Of a stretch of DNA of 64,000 nucleotides, positions 50,689-61,216 are shown in pieces. Source of the DNA: Candidatus Korobacter versatilis. Its GTDB lineage: Bacteria; Acidobacteriota; Terriglobia; Terriglobales; Acidobacteriaceae. A program made the position numbers and the translations under genes. Position 1 is the stretch's first letter. Each line of letters opens with the position of its first letter. The notes under the pieces were generated by a model. It did no database searches. It was not told where the DNA came from and saw only the letters and a program-made list of their open reading frames with translations. The stretch is from assembly GCA_016185395.1 (NCBI GenBank), contig JACPNR010000002.1, positions 1-64,000 of the forward strand, in the 5' to 3' direction.

Positions 50689-51300
50689 ATGTCCGATTCC
50701 CTCTATCTCAGCCTGTGGTTCCCGCGCTTCGGGCCCGAGGACATGCTCGCGCGCACGCGCTGCGTCCTCGAACAGTTCCCTGCCTCGTCGCAACATCCGG
50801 GCATCACGCAGGTGGAAGCGCACGGCATCGCGTGGAACGAGGCCGTCGTATTCGAGGACCGCTTCAAGCCCGGCCTGCCGCCGGCACAAGCGTTCGAGCT
50901 GGTGCGCGAGTTCGCGCAGCCGGACCACGGATTCATCTTTGAAGCCTGGTGGGACCTGTGGGCCCCGAGCGGCGAGGCCGATCCGGAGAATCCCGAAGCG
51001 CACTGGATCGACCAGCCCATGGCCGTAACGTTCCTGGTGAACGGCACCGATTTTCACGACGGCGCGCATGAGGATGAAGGACACGTCCGCGTGGATTTCG
51101 GCCTCGACTCTTCTTTCCTGTACGAAGAGGAGCAGTACACCCCTGACCTGGAAGCGCGCGTCCGGGTGAACGTGGCGAAGCTGATCGCCTTCACGCTGGC
51201 GGTGGAGAAGAACTGCAAGCCGGCGAGCCGGCTGCTGTGGTCGGAGTCGGAAGAGACGCTGGTGCAAAAACTGATCGCGCGTTTGCAGAAAGTCCAATAA
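50689..51300 (+). CDS. Conserved-looking hypothetical protein
   Basis: A 203-residue soluble acidic protein, Trp- and Glu-rich, no signal peptide. Features: LYLSLWFPRFGPEDMLART near the start, GFIFEAWWDLWAPSGEADPE in the middle, VRVDFGLDSSFLYEEEQYTP and a helical C-terminus (ETLVQKLIARLQKV). No family recognised. A TACAAT box at 50661-50666 precedes it by 22 nt. Ends just before the polypurine inverted repeat shared with ppdK. Confidence 0.65.
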   Translation: MSDSLYLSLWFPRFGPEDMLARTRCVLEQFPASSQHPGITQVEAHGIAWNEAVVFEDRFKPGLPPAQAFELVREFAQPDHGFIFEAWWDLWAPSGEADPENPEAHWIDQPMAVTFLVNGTDFHDGAHEDEGHVRVDFGLDSSFLYEEEQYTPDLEARVRVNVAKLIAFTLAVEKNCKPASRLLWSESEETLVQKLIARLQKVQ

Positions 51301-51376
51301 CAAAAGGAGGAGAGGAGGACAGGAGGTCCTTTGAAAGAATCCCCCCTCTCCTCCTCTCCTCCCCTCCTCCTGTTTT
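51301..51376. repeat. Polypurine/polypyrimidine inverted repeat with GGAGGAGA-type arms
   Basis: The left arm is a run of GGAGGAGA, GGAGGACA, GGAGGTCC units (51306-51329). The right arm (51341-51376), on the opposite strand, reads ACAGGAGG, AGGGGAGG, AGAGGAGG, AGAGGGGG. The element fills the gap between convergent genes and can act as a terminator in both directions. The strand asymmetry could also allow triplex formation. Confidence 0.65.
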
Positions 51377-51394
51377 CATTGTCTTCGCAGCGGC

Positions 51395-54130
<2,736 letters not shown>

Positions 54131-54155
54131 ACCGTCCTCCGGGCTCGCCTTCTGC

Positions 54156-56297
54156 TTATTTGCGCTCGGTCACGATCTCGGAAAAATCCGCGATGGTCGA
54201 AAAGTCATCCAGTAGTTTCTGCAACAGCGCCAGCCGGTTCGCGCGCAGCGTCTCGTCTTCGGCCATGACCATCACTTTTTCGAAGAAGGCATCGATGGGC
54301 GGGCGCAACTTCGATATCTCTGCCATCGCCTGCGCGTACTGCCTTTTGTCTTTCAGGCTGCCGACGCGCAGCGCGCTGACTTGCGACGCGGCCGCCAGGG
54401 CTTTCTCTGCCGGTTCCTTCAACGCGTCCGGATCGAGCGTGTGCGCCGCCTTTTTCCCCGCTTCTTCCGCTTGCCGCAGGATGTTCTTCATCCGCTTGAA
54501 TGAGATGCCGATGGCTTCGAAATCGGGCGACTGCCGGACGCTGGCTACTGCTTCGGTGCGCGCGATCGCGTCCCCGATGTCGTCGGCACCGGCGGCGAGC
54601 GTGGCGGCAACAGCGTCATAGGCGAAGCCGCGCGCGTCGCGCAGGTAGAACTCCAGCCGCTCGCGCATGAACGCGAGGATGGCGCCGAGCGTGTCGTGTC
54701 CTTTGAACTTCTTTTGCGCCTCGGAGCCCTCGTATCCGCCAAGCGCCGTCTGGAAAAGACGCTTCAGGCCGAGGGGAAGCTTGTGCTCGGCGATGGTCTT
54801 CACGATGCCGTTGGCGGCGCGGCGCAGCGCGAACGGGTCCTTCGAGCCGCTCGGGACATTACCGAGCGCGAACATGCCGGCGATGGAATCGGCCTTGTCG
54901 GCAATCGCGAGCGAAGCGCCTTCGAGCGTGCGCGGCACCGAATCTTCCATCGACTCCGGCTTGTACTGGTCGTAGATGGCGTCGGCCACGGCCTGCGAAT
55001 GCTTCTGCGCTTTCGCGTACAGTCCGCCGACCACTCCTTGCAACTCGGTGAATTCCTTTACCAGCTCGGCGGTGAGGTCCGTTTTCGCCAGCCACGCGGC
55101 CTCGTTGATGGCGTCGCGGCCGAGCCTCTTGCCGGCAGCATCGAGGTCGGCGGCGATCTCGTTGGCCAGCTCGGAGACGCGCTTTGCCTTGTCGTGGTAA
55201 CTGCCCAAATCCTTCTGGAAGGTGACTGCCTTGAGCATCTCCACGCGGTCGTTGAGCGGCGTTTTCTGGTCGGTCTGCCAGAAGAAGCGCGCGTCGTTGA
55301 AGCGCGCGCGCAGCACGCGCTCGTTGCCATGACGGATGAGCCCTTGCGGATCGGAATCGGTGTTCAGCACCGCCAGGAAGTGCGGAGCGAGCTTGCCGCT
55401 CGCGTCCTCCACGGCAAAATACTTCTGATGGTCGCGCATCACCGTGACCAGCACTTCTTCCGGAAGCGACAGGAATTCTTTGTCGAAGCCGCCCAGGATG
55501 ACCGACGGATACTCGGTAAGATCCACGACGGTCGAGAGCAGCGTGGCGTCTTCGCGCCAGCGCAGGCCCTCCCCGGCGCGCGTCGCTGCGTCGAGCGCCT
55601 TCCGGATGCGGTGCTCGCGCTCCTTGCGCGTTGCAACGACCTTCGCCCCGGCGAGCGCGGGTGCATAGGCCATGGGCTGCGCGACCGCCACTTCACCGGC
55701 GCTCAAAATGCGATGCCCGCGCGTGGTCTTCCCCGCCGTGATGCCGCCGAACGCGACCGGCACGACCTCGCCATCGAGCAACGCGACCATCCAGCGCAGC
55801 GGCCGGACGAACCGCTCCGGCGCGCCCGCGCGCCAGTGCATGGACTTCGCCCAATAAATCCCTGCGAGCTCTTTTGGCAGGGCCTCCGCCAGGACCTGCG
55901 CAGCGGTGCGTCCTTTATTCACTACGTTCGCGGCGAGGTACTCGCCCTTCGGCGTGGTCATCTTCTGTATCTTGTCGAGTTCGAGGCCGACTTTCTTCGC
56001 GAAAGCGTGCGCGGCCGGAGTCGGCTGCCCATCCTTGAAGGCGATTTTCGTCGCCGGCCCCATCACCTGCTCGTCCACGTCCGGCTGCGAGTCGGCGACG
56101 CCATGCGCGATCACTGCCAACCGCCGTGGCGTGGAGAATGATTCGATCTCGGCCTCGCTCTTCGCCGCAGCCGCGCCGGTGAGCAGGCGGTCGCGCGCCA
56201 GCAGTTCGCCCACGCGGCGCGCAAGTTCCGCCTCGGCGCCGGCAAGCATGCGCGCCGGGATCTCTTCGGTGCCGATCTCGAGTAGGAAGTCGGCCAT
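54156..56297 (-). CDS. glyS: Glycine--tRNA ligase beta subunit
   Basis: A 713-residue beta subunit of the alpha2-beta2 GlyRS. Diagnostic start [18 protein letters not shown], the body with PEEVLVTVMRDHQKYFAVED and FNDARFFWQTDQKTPLNDR, an HD-like middle and a C-terminal anticodon-binding helical domain (RPPIDAFFEKVMVMAEDETL). The start at ATG 56297 overlaps the glyQ stop by 1 nt; a longer frame runs upstream inside glyQ in another register and was discarded. Confidence 0.96.
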   Translation of the reverse strand: MADFLLEIGTEEIPARMLAGAEAELARRVGELLARDRLLTGAAAAKSEAEIESFSTPRRLAVIAHGVADSQPDVDEQVMGPATKIAFKDGQPTPAAHAFAKKVGLELDKIQKMTTPKGEYLAANVVNKGRTAAQVLAEALPKELAGIYWAKSMHWRAGAPERFVRPLRWMVALLDGEVVPVAFGGITAGKTTRGHRILSAGEVAVAQPMAYAPALAGAKVVATRKEREHRIRKALDAATRAGEGLRWREDATLLSTVVDLTEYPSVILGGFDKEFLSLPEEVLVTVMRDHQKYFAVEDASGKLAPHFLAVLNTDSDPQGLIRHGNERVLRARFNDARFFWQTDQKTPLNDRVEMLKAVTFQKDLGSYHDKAKRVSELANEIAADLDAAGKRLGRDAINEAAWLAKTDLTAELVKEFTELQGVVGGLYAKAQKHSQAVADAIYDQYKPESMEDSVPRTLEGASLAIADKADSIAGMFALGNVPSGSKDPFALRRAANGIVKTIAEHKLPLGLKRLFQTALGGYEGSEAQKKFKGHDTLGAILAFMRERLEFYLRDARGFAYDAVAATLAAGADDIGDAIARTEAVASVRQSPDFEAIGISFKRMKNILRQAEEAGKKAAHTLDPDALKEPAEKALAAASQVSALRVGSLKDKRQYAQAMAEISKLRPPIDAFFEKVMVMAEDETLRANRLALLQKLLDDFSTIADFSEIVTERK

Positions 56298-57304
56298 CAG
56301 CCTGCGCTGCCTTTCTCTTTCTTCTTCACTTCTTTCGCCGGCTCCGCCGCCGCCCAGCCCTGCTGCACGACGTAAGCCTTCGCCACTCCCACCGCCAGCG
56401 CGCGGATGCGCGCGATCACGCCCACGCGCTCGGTCACGCTGATGGCGCCGCGCGCGTCCAGCAGGTTGAACAGGTGCGAGCACTTCAGGCACAGGTCGAA
56501 CGCGCCGAGCAGCGGGAAGCGCTGCATCGCCTCGTGGCGCGCCCCGGCGTCCTGCTCCTTCGACGGCCGGGTAAACTCGAACTGCTTGAGCAGCGACGCA
56601 CACTCCGCTTCGTAGAGACGCAGGTGCTCCCACGTTTTCTCCACGTCGGCCATCTCGAAGTTGTACACCGAGAACTGCAGCTCCTCGGCGTGACGCACGT
56701 CACCGTAAGGCGTGACTCGAGTGGCATCGTGCGGGTCGCGCGCCCACACGATCTCGTAGATGGAGTCCACGTCCTGCAGGAAAGCCGCGAGCCGCTCGAG
56801 TCCGTAGGTGAGCTCGGCGGAGATGGGATCAAGATCCACGCCGCCGCACTGCTGGAAGTAGGTGAACTGCGTGACCTCGAGACCGTCGAGCATCACCTGC
56901 CATCCGATGCCCCACGCGCCGAGCGTGGGCGACTCCCAGTTGTCTTCTTCGAACTTGATGTCGTGCTGGCGCAGGTCGATGCCGACGGCGCGCAGCGATT
57001 CCAGGTACAGCTCCTGCACGTTCTCCGGCGGCGGCTTGAGGATGACCTGGAGCTGCGTGTGCTTGAACAGGCGATTGGGATTGTCGCCATAGCGACCGTC
57101 TGCCGGACGCCGCGAGGGCTGCACGTAAGCGGTGCTGTACGGCTTCGGCCCGAGCACGCGCAGGAACGTTTCGGGCGACATGGTGCCGGCGCCGACTTCC
57201 ACGTCGTAGGGCTGCTGCAGCACGCAGCCGCGCTCCGCCCAGAAGCCTTCGAGCTTCAGGATGAGTTCCTGGAATGTGGGTGCGGTCTGTTTGTCCGTTG
57301 CCAT
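56297..57304 (-). CDS. glyQ: Glycine--tRNA ligase alpha subunit
   Basis: The catalytic class II core of GlyRS, 335 residues. Typical text: [56 protein letters not shown] and [17 protein letters not shown]. The C-terminus carries about 25 extra residues, Ala/Lys-rich ([14 protein letters not shown]). Start ATG 57304 lies in the left arm of the inverted repeat 57303-57376, so the hairpin covers the initiation region. Coupled to glyS by a 1-nt overlap. Confidence 0.96.
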   Translation of the reverse strand: MATDKQTAPTFQELILKLEGFWAERGCVLQQPYDVEVGAGTMSPETFLRVLGPKPYSTAYVQPSRRPADGRYGDNPNRLFKHTQLQVILKPPPENVQELYLESLRAVGIDLRQHDIKFEEDNWESPTLGAWGIGWQVMLDGLEVTQFTYFQQCGGVDLDPISAELTYGLERLAAFLQDVDSIYEIVWARDPHDATRVTPYGDVRHAEELQFSVYNFEMADVEKTWEHLRLYEAECASLLKQFEFTRPSKEQDAGARHEAMQRFPLLGAFDLCLKCSHLFNLLDARGAISVTERVGVIARIRALAVGVAKAYVVQQGWAAAEPAKEVKKKEKGSAG

Positions 57305-57376
57305 TAGCAATTGGCAATTTGCAATTAGCGGGACCGGTTCTTGCTAATTGCCAATTGCTAACTGCTAATTGCTAAT
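57303..57376. repeat. Inverted repeat with TTGCTAA-type heptamer arms spanning the recO stop and glyQ start
   Basis: One arm 57303-57329 is ATTAGCA, ATTGGCA, ATTTGCA, ATTAGC. The other 57341-57376 is TTGCTAA, TTGCCAA, TTGCTAA, CTGCTAA, TTGCTAA, T. It includes the recO stop codon (57372-57374) and touches the glyQ ATG, filling nearly the whole 67-nt gap. Confidence 0.75.
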
Positions 57377-58112
57377 CCAACCTATCCAACATGCTGGCTG
57401 TCACCAGCTTCTTCTCCAACTGCCGTTCGATGCGCTGCGCCAGAAACTTGCGCAGGTCGATCCCCTGCTGCTTCCGCCACGCCGTGCCGCCGAACTTTTC
57501 GATCGGCGCGCGGAACATCTCCGCCGCCAGCCGCCGTGACTCAGCCTGCATCTCGTTCGACGCCAGCCGCTTGTGCTGCTGGCACATCAAGCCGTCGGCC
57601 AGCGGATGGAACCACGCGCGGCTCCCGTTGAGCCCTTCGCCGCACTCGATGCACTCGCTCAACTCCGGCAGCAGTCCCATCAGCCGCACGATCCACAGAT
57701 CGAAGTACGTGAGCGGCATCCAGATCGCGCCCGCCCGCAGGTTCGCCAGCACCGCCAGCGCCAGCCGGAACATCGCGTCGTTCGGCTCGCGGTCCGGCAA
57801 GACCTGGTCGAGCACTTCCGCTACGTATCCGAGCGCGACCGCCCGCGGATAATCCACTTCATCCGCCAACGGAGACTCCAGCACCTCGCAGGAATCGAGC
57901 CGCGCCAGCTCGTGTCCCTCACGATCGTCCCAGTACGCGCGGACGTAGGTGAGCGGCTCGAGCGCCCCGCCAAAACGCTTCTTCGACTTCTTCGCCGCGC
58001 GCGCCACGCCACGGACCTTGCCGTCGGTCCGCGTGAGCAGCGTGACCAACAGGTCGGCCTCGCGCAGCGGATAGCTGCGCAACACGATCGCCTCCGACTG
58101 CTTGATGGCCAT
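57372..58112 (-). CDS. recO: DNA repair protein RecO
   Basis: A 246-residue recombination mediator that loads RecA with RecR. N-terminal OB fold: SEAIVLRSYPLREADLLVTL and DGKVRGVARAAKKSKKRFGG; then LTYVRAYWDDREGHELARLDS. A zinc-type motif CIECGEG…LMCQQH lies at about residues 156-185. The C-terminal helical region has KFLAQRIERQLEKKLVTASM. Length and order fit the family. Its stop sits inside the inverted repeat that precedes glyQ. Confidence 0.93.
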   Translation of the reverse strand: MAIKQSEAIVLRSYPLREADLLVTLLTRTDGKVRGVARAAKKSKKRFGGALEPLTYVRAYWDDREGHELARLDSCEVLESPLADEVDYPRAVALGYVAEVLDQVLPDREPNDAMFRLALAVLANLRAGAIWMPLTYFDLWIVRLMGLLPELSECIECGEGLNGSRAWFHPLADGLMCQQHKRLASNEMQAESRRLAAEMFRAPIEKFGGTAWRKQQGIDLRKFLAQRIERQLEKKLVTASMLDRLD

Positions 58113-58154
58113 GATGCAAAAAGGGCGTGCGAGCGAACTGCGATTGTAGCGGAG

Positions 58155-58595
58155 CTATCTGCGCTTGGAAAGGCGCGCTTTGGAGCGGGTTCTCGCCGCC
58201 GGTCGAACCGGACGCTTCGCCGCCCGCGGCTTGCCGGCGCCCGTGGAAAGCTCCGCCTGCACCTTCTTCGGCAGCGTGGCTTTCACCAGCTCGTACGAGC
58301 GTGCGATGCCCTGCTGCAGCTCGCGCCACGGAAGGGCGCTGTAGTCCTGGAGTGAGACCCAGTGGTTCCGCGCCATGTAGGGCGCGGGGATCACGCCCTC
58401 GCGCTCGACCAGCTCGGCAAACTCCTCCGGGGTGGCCTTGATGGCGACCATGCTCCTATCGCCGCGCGCGGGCTCGAGGTTCAGGACGCAGAACATCTTG
58501 CGTCCGATGAGGAAGCAGAGGTCGTGCCCCCACTTCACGTCTTCTTCGACGTGCGGCAACGTCTTGCAGTAACGACGGATGATCTCCAGGTCCAT
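58155..58595 (-). CDS. MmcQ/YjbR family (DUF419) protein
   Basis: A 146-residue protein. Residues 1-118 match the MmcQ/YjbR fold: MDLEIIRRYCKTLPHVEEDV, WGHDLCFLIGRKMFCVLNLE, AIKATPEEFAELVEREGVIP, MARNHWVSLQDYSALPWREL, ending QQGIARSYELVKATLPKK. The last 28 residues are a basic Arg/Lys/Ala tail, which suggests nucleic-acid binding; the family has a DNA-binding-like fold but no assigned function. Start ATG 58595; the open frame upstream covers the repeat and ferredoxin gene and was discarded. Confidence 0.85.
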   Translation of the reverse strand: MDLEIIRRYCKTLPHVEEDVKWGHDLCFLIGRKMFCVLNLEPARGDRSMVAIKATPEEFAELVEREGVIPAPYMARNHWVSLQDYSALPWRELQQGIARSYELVKATLPKKVQAELSTGAGKPRAAKRPVRPAARTRSKARLSKRR

Positions 58596-58609
58596 AAAGC
58601 CGTTAAGTT

Positions 58610-58666
58610 CCACGAAGGAGAACGAGGAGAGATAAAGACAAAAGAAACCTTCGTGTACCTTCGTGG
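58610..58666. repeat. Inverted repeat with CACGAAGG-type arms
   Basis: CCACGAAGG (58610-58618) pairs perfectly with CCTTCGTGG (58658-58666). A second CCTTCGTG (58648-58655) duplicates the right arm, and the left arm continues with the weaker AGAACGAGG. Lies between fdxA and the MmcQ/YjbR gene. Confidence 0.65.
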
Positions 58667-58670
58667 TTAA

Positions 58671-58704
58671 AAAGAACAAACGCGCAGCCGATAAGGGCTG
58701 CGCG
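58671..58704 (-). terminator. Intrinsic terminator of fdxA
   Basis: On the minus strand a perfect 9-bp stem CGCGCAGCC/GGCTGCGCG is followed by TTTGTTCTTTTT, 18 nt after the fdxA stop codon. Confidence 0.85.
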
Positions 58705-58722
58705 TCGGAAAGCACAAAAGCG

Positions 58723-58986
58723 TTAGGTGCGGCCGAAGTATTCGGCGTTGCGCTGGGTGAAGCTCTTCCACTTCTCCGGCAGGTCGTCGAGCGCGAAGAT
58801 GGCGGAGACGGGGCAGACGGGCACGCACGCGCCGCAATCGATGCACTCCACCGGATCGATGTAGAGCATCTCTTCGGTGGCGTGGCGCGGGTCGTCCTTC
58901 TTGGGGTGAATGCAGTCCACCGGGCAGGCATCCACACACGCGGTGTCCTTGGTGCCGATGCAGGGTTCAGCGATCACATAAGCCAT
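58723..58986 (-). CDS. fdxA: FdxA-type 7Fe ferredoxin
   Basis: An 87-residue electron carrier. Eight cysteines fit the 7Fe/8Fe pattern: Cys9, Cys17, Cys21, Cys25 in the first motif (insertion between Cys9 and Cys17 as in Thermus/mycobacterial FdxA) and Cys48, Cys51, Cys54, Cys58 in CIDCGACVPVCP. The text AYVIAEPC…CVDACPVDCI and C-terminal LPEKWKSFTQRNAEYF are typical of this group. Single-gene unit with its own terminator; the aconitase-family gene follows on the same strand 90 nt upstream of it. Confidence 0.93.
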   Translation of the reverse strand: MAYVIAEPCIGTKDTACVDACPVDCIHPKKDDPRHATEEMLYIDPVECIDCGACVPVCPVSAIFALDDLPEKWKSFTQRNAEYFGRT

Positions 58987-59076
58987 GGTTTCGGTCTCTC
59001 GCTTCTGTCAGATAGATAATAACGTTGCTGCGGAACCGGATATTCTAACAAATCCGCCGTTCCTGACAAACCGCCA

Positions 59077-61110
59077 TTACGCCCCGACGAGTTCCTTCGC
59101 CTCCGCCGGCTGGTACTCCGTGATGTATCCCGCCACCGCACTGGCAGCCACCGTCAGCGGCGACGCCAGGTACATCTGTCCCGGCCCGGAGCGTCCCGGG
59201 AAATTGCGGTTCTGCGCGCTGATCACGATCTGGTCGGGACGCGTCGATACTCCCGGCCCCGCGTTGATGCACGCGCCGCAACTCGGCTCGATCACGATTG
59301 CGCCCGCCTTCTGGAAGGTCTCCAGATAGCCCTTGCTGATGGCGTAATTGCGCGTTTCCTGTGAGCCGAACTGGATGTAGAACTTGGTGGACTCGGCCAC
59401 GCGCTTGCCCTGCTTCAGAGCGTCCTCCAGCACGCGCGCGTACATGTCCATGTCTTCATTCTTGCCCGCGGTGCAGGTGCCGCCGTAGGCGATCTCGACC
59501 GGGACGGGCGTGTGCAGCTCGCGCACCGGCTTCCCGTTCCCCGGGTCCCCCGGCGTCGCGACCATGGGACGGATGTCGTCGGCGTTGAGGTCGATGACGT
59601 GCGCGTACTCCGCGCCGGGGTCGCTCGTCAGTCCATCCAGCATCTTCGAGACTTGCGCGCGGTCCATGCCGCGCCGCTCGACCAGGAAGTCAATCACCTT
59701 CTTGTCCGGCGCCACGATCCCAGTAAAGCCGCCGATCTCTGCCGCCATATTCGTCATCGTGGCGCGCTCGTCGACGCTGAGCGATTCGAGCGCTTCGCCG
59801 CCGTACTCCATCACTTTCGCGAGCGCCTTGCCGCTGCGGATGTAGTCCATTGCCAACAGCACCAGGATGATGTCCTTCGCCGTCACGTTCGGCTTCAGTT
59901 TCCCGCGGACGTTCACCTTCACCGACTCCGGCACTTTCACGCGAACGTCTTTGGTGATCCACGAATTGAAGACGTCCGTGGTGCCGATGCCGAACGCGAC
60001 GCATCCCACCGCGCCGACGTGTGGCGTGTGCGAATCCGAACCAACGTTCAGCTGGCCCGGCAGCGCGTAGCTTTCCGTGATCACGGAATGGCAGATGCCC
60101 TCCGAACCTTTGCGGTCGGTGAGTTCGCCGTGCAGCTTGATGCCCTGCTTCTTCGCAAAATCGCCCTGCTTCAGCTTGAGCTGGCCGGCGAGGTCGAGCA
60201 GCCCCATCTTCTTCTTCTCTTCCGAGATGACCTCATCGAGGAAAGTCAGGTGGTCGCGGAAGAACAGGATGGTCGCGGGATCGTTGACCTTGGCATCCTT
60301 GCCGACGTAGTGCTCAAAGAAGATGGCCGCCATCGGCGTGACGTATTCGTGGGAGAAACGAAGATCGGTGCGCGCGAAGCCCGTGTCGCCCGGCTTGACC
60401 GCCGGCACGCCCGGCGTTCCCTGCTCGTTGATCATGTGGCGCGCGAAGACCTTCTCCGCGATCGTCAGGGGACGCTTAGCCGTCTTGATGGGCGGCAGGA
60501 ACACTTTCTTTTGCAGCCGCGCGACGTTGAACGGGAACAAGCCGCCGTGCTCGATGACCTGCCGCGTGATGTCGTCTTCGCCCTCGGTGAACTTCGCGAG
60601 CGGGACTTCCTCGCCCCCGCGGACTTTATCGATGAGCGAAAAATCGGTGGAGGTAAGCACGCCCAGGTTCTGGCAGTTCTGCTTGTAGATGCGCTCGATG
60701 TTTTCCGCGATCACCAGCTTGATGCCGGCGGACATCTCCGCATACGGAGACTGTTCGCGGCTCGAACCTTTCCCGCGACGCTTCCCGCTGACGGCCGCGA
60801 CAAAGCCGCCGCGTTTCACGTCCCCGCGTCCGATGGGCGTCTCGCTGCCGCATTTCAGGCCGAGATACGGGATCTCGCCTAGCGTCTGGTCAAAGTAAAA
60901 GCAGTAGTGCGCGGGCGTGATCTCGTCGGTCGAGATGTCGTCGCGCAGCTTGGGATTGTTCGCCGGATTCTTCGTGTCCCAGGGCAGGTCCTCGCCTGCA
61001 AGCTGCCGCTTGATGAGCGCCGGGTCTTCGGTGAGGAACAGGATGCGTCCCGCGAACTTCACGCGGTCAGGACGCTTCTGGATCTCACGGGTAAGCAGGC
61101 TGGTGTCCAC
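59077..61110 (-). CDS. Aconitase/isopropylmalate isomerase-family hydro-lyase with swapped domain order
   Basis: A 677-residue Fe-S hydro-lyase. Residues about 1-210 are the swivel (LeuD/AcnA-C-like) domain: RDDISTDEITPAHYC and GSSREQSPYAEMSAG…LVIAENIERIYKQN. Residues about 230-677 are the catalytic LeuC/aconitase domain: NVGSDSHTPHVGAVG, GGTCTAGKNED (Cys546) and EPSCGACINAGPG (Cys611, Cys614), the three [4Fe-4S] ligands. Ordinary aconitases have the reverse order. Whether it acts on citrate, isopropylmalate, homocitrate or another acid is not decidable here. No leuB/leuA or other TCA genes adjoin. Confidence 0.85.
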   Translation of the reverse strand: MDTSLLTREIQKRPDRVKFAGRILFLTEDPALIKRQLAGEDLPWDTKNPANNPKLRDDISTDEITPAHYCFYFDQTLGEIPYLGLKCGSETPIGRGDVKRGGFVAAVSGKRRGKGSSREQSPYAEMSAGIKLVIAENIERIYKQNCQNLGVLTSTDFSLIDKVRGGEEVPLAKFTEGEDDITRQVIEHGGLFPFNVARLQKKVFLPPIKTAKRPLTIAEKVFARHMINEQGTPGVPAVKPGDTGFARTDLRFSHEYVTPMAAIFFEHYVGKDAKVNDPATILFFRDHLTFLDEVISEEKKKMGLLDLAGQLKLKQGDFAKKQGIKLHGELTDRKGSEGICHSVITESYALPGQLNVGSDSHTPHVGAVGCVAFGIGTTDVFNSWITKDVRVKVPESVKVNVRGKLKPNVTAKDIILVLLAMDYIRSGKALAKVMEYGGEALESLSVDERATMTNMAAEIGGFTGIVAPDKKVIDFLVERRGMDRAQVSKMLDGLTSDPGAEYAHVIDLNADDIRPMVATPGDPGNGKPVRELHTPVPVEIAYGGTCTAGKNEDMDMYARVLEDALKQGKRVAESTKFYIQFGSQETRNYAISKGYLETFQKAGAIVIEPSCGACINAGPGVSTRPDQIVISAQNRNFPGRSGPGQMYLASPLTVAASAVAGYITEYQPAEAKELVGA

Positions 61111-61216
61111 ACAATGAGTTTACCAAACGCTCGGGAAACATGCGGATCGGCCGGATGTCAGCTATCTTAGATTCCGCGGCCCAGATTTCGCAGCCCAGAT
61201 TTCGCGGCACTCCACC

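Noticed and set aside
54696-56141. 481-codon plus-strand frame in the glyS region
   Set aside because: Shadow of glyS, whose protein is colinear with the family.
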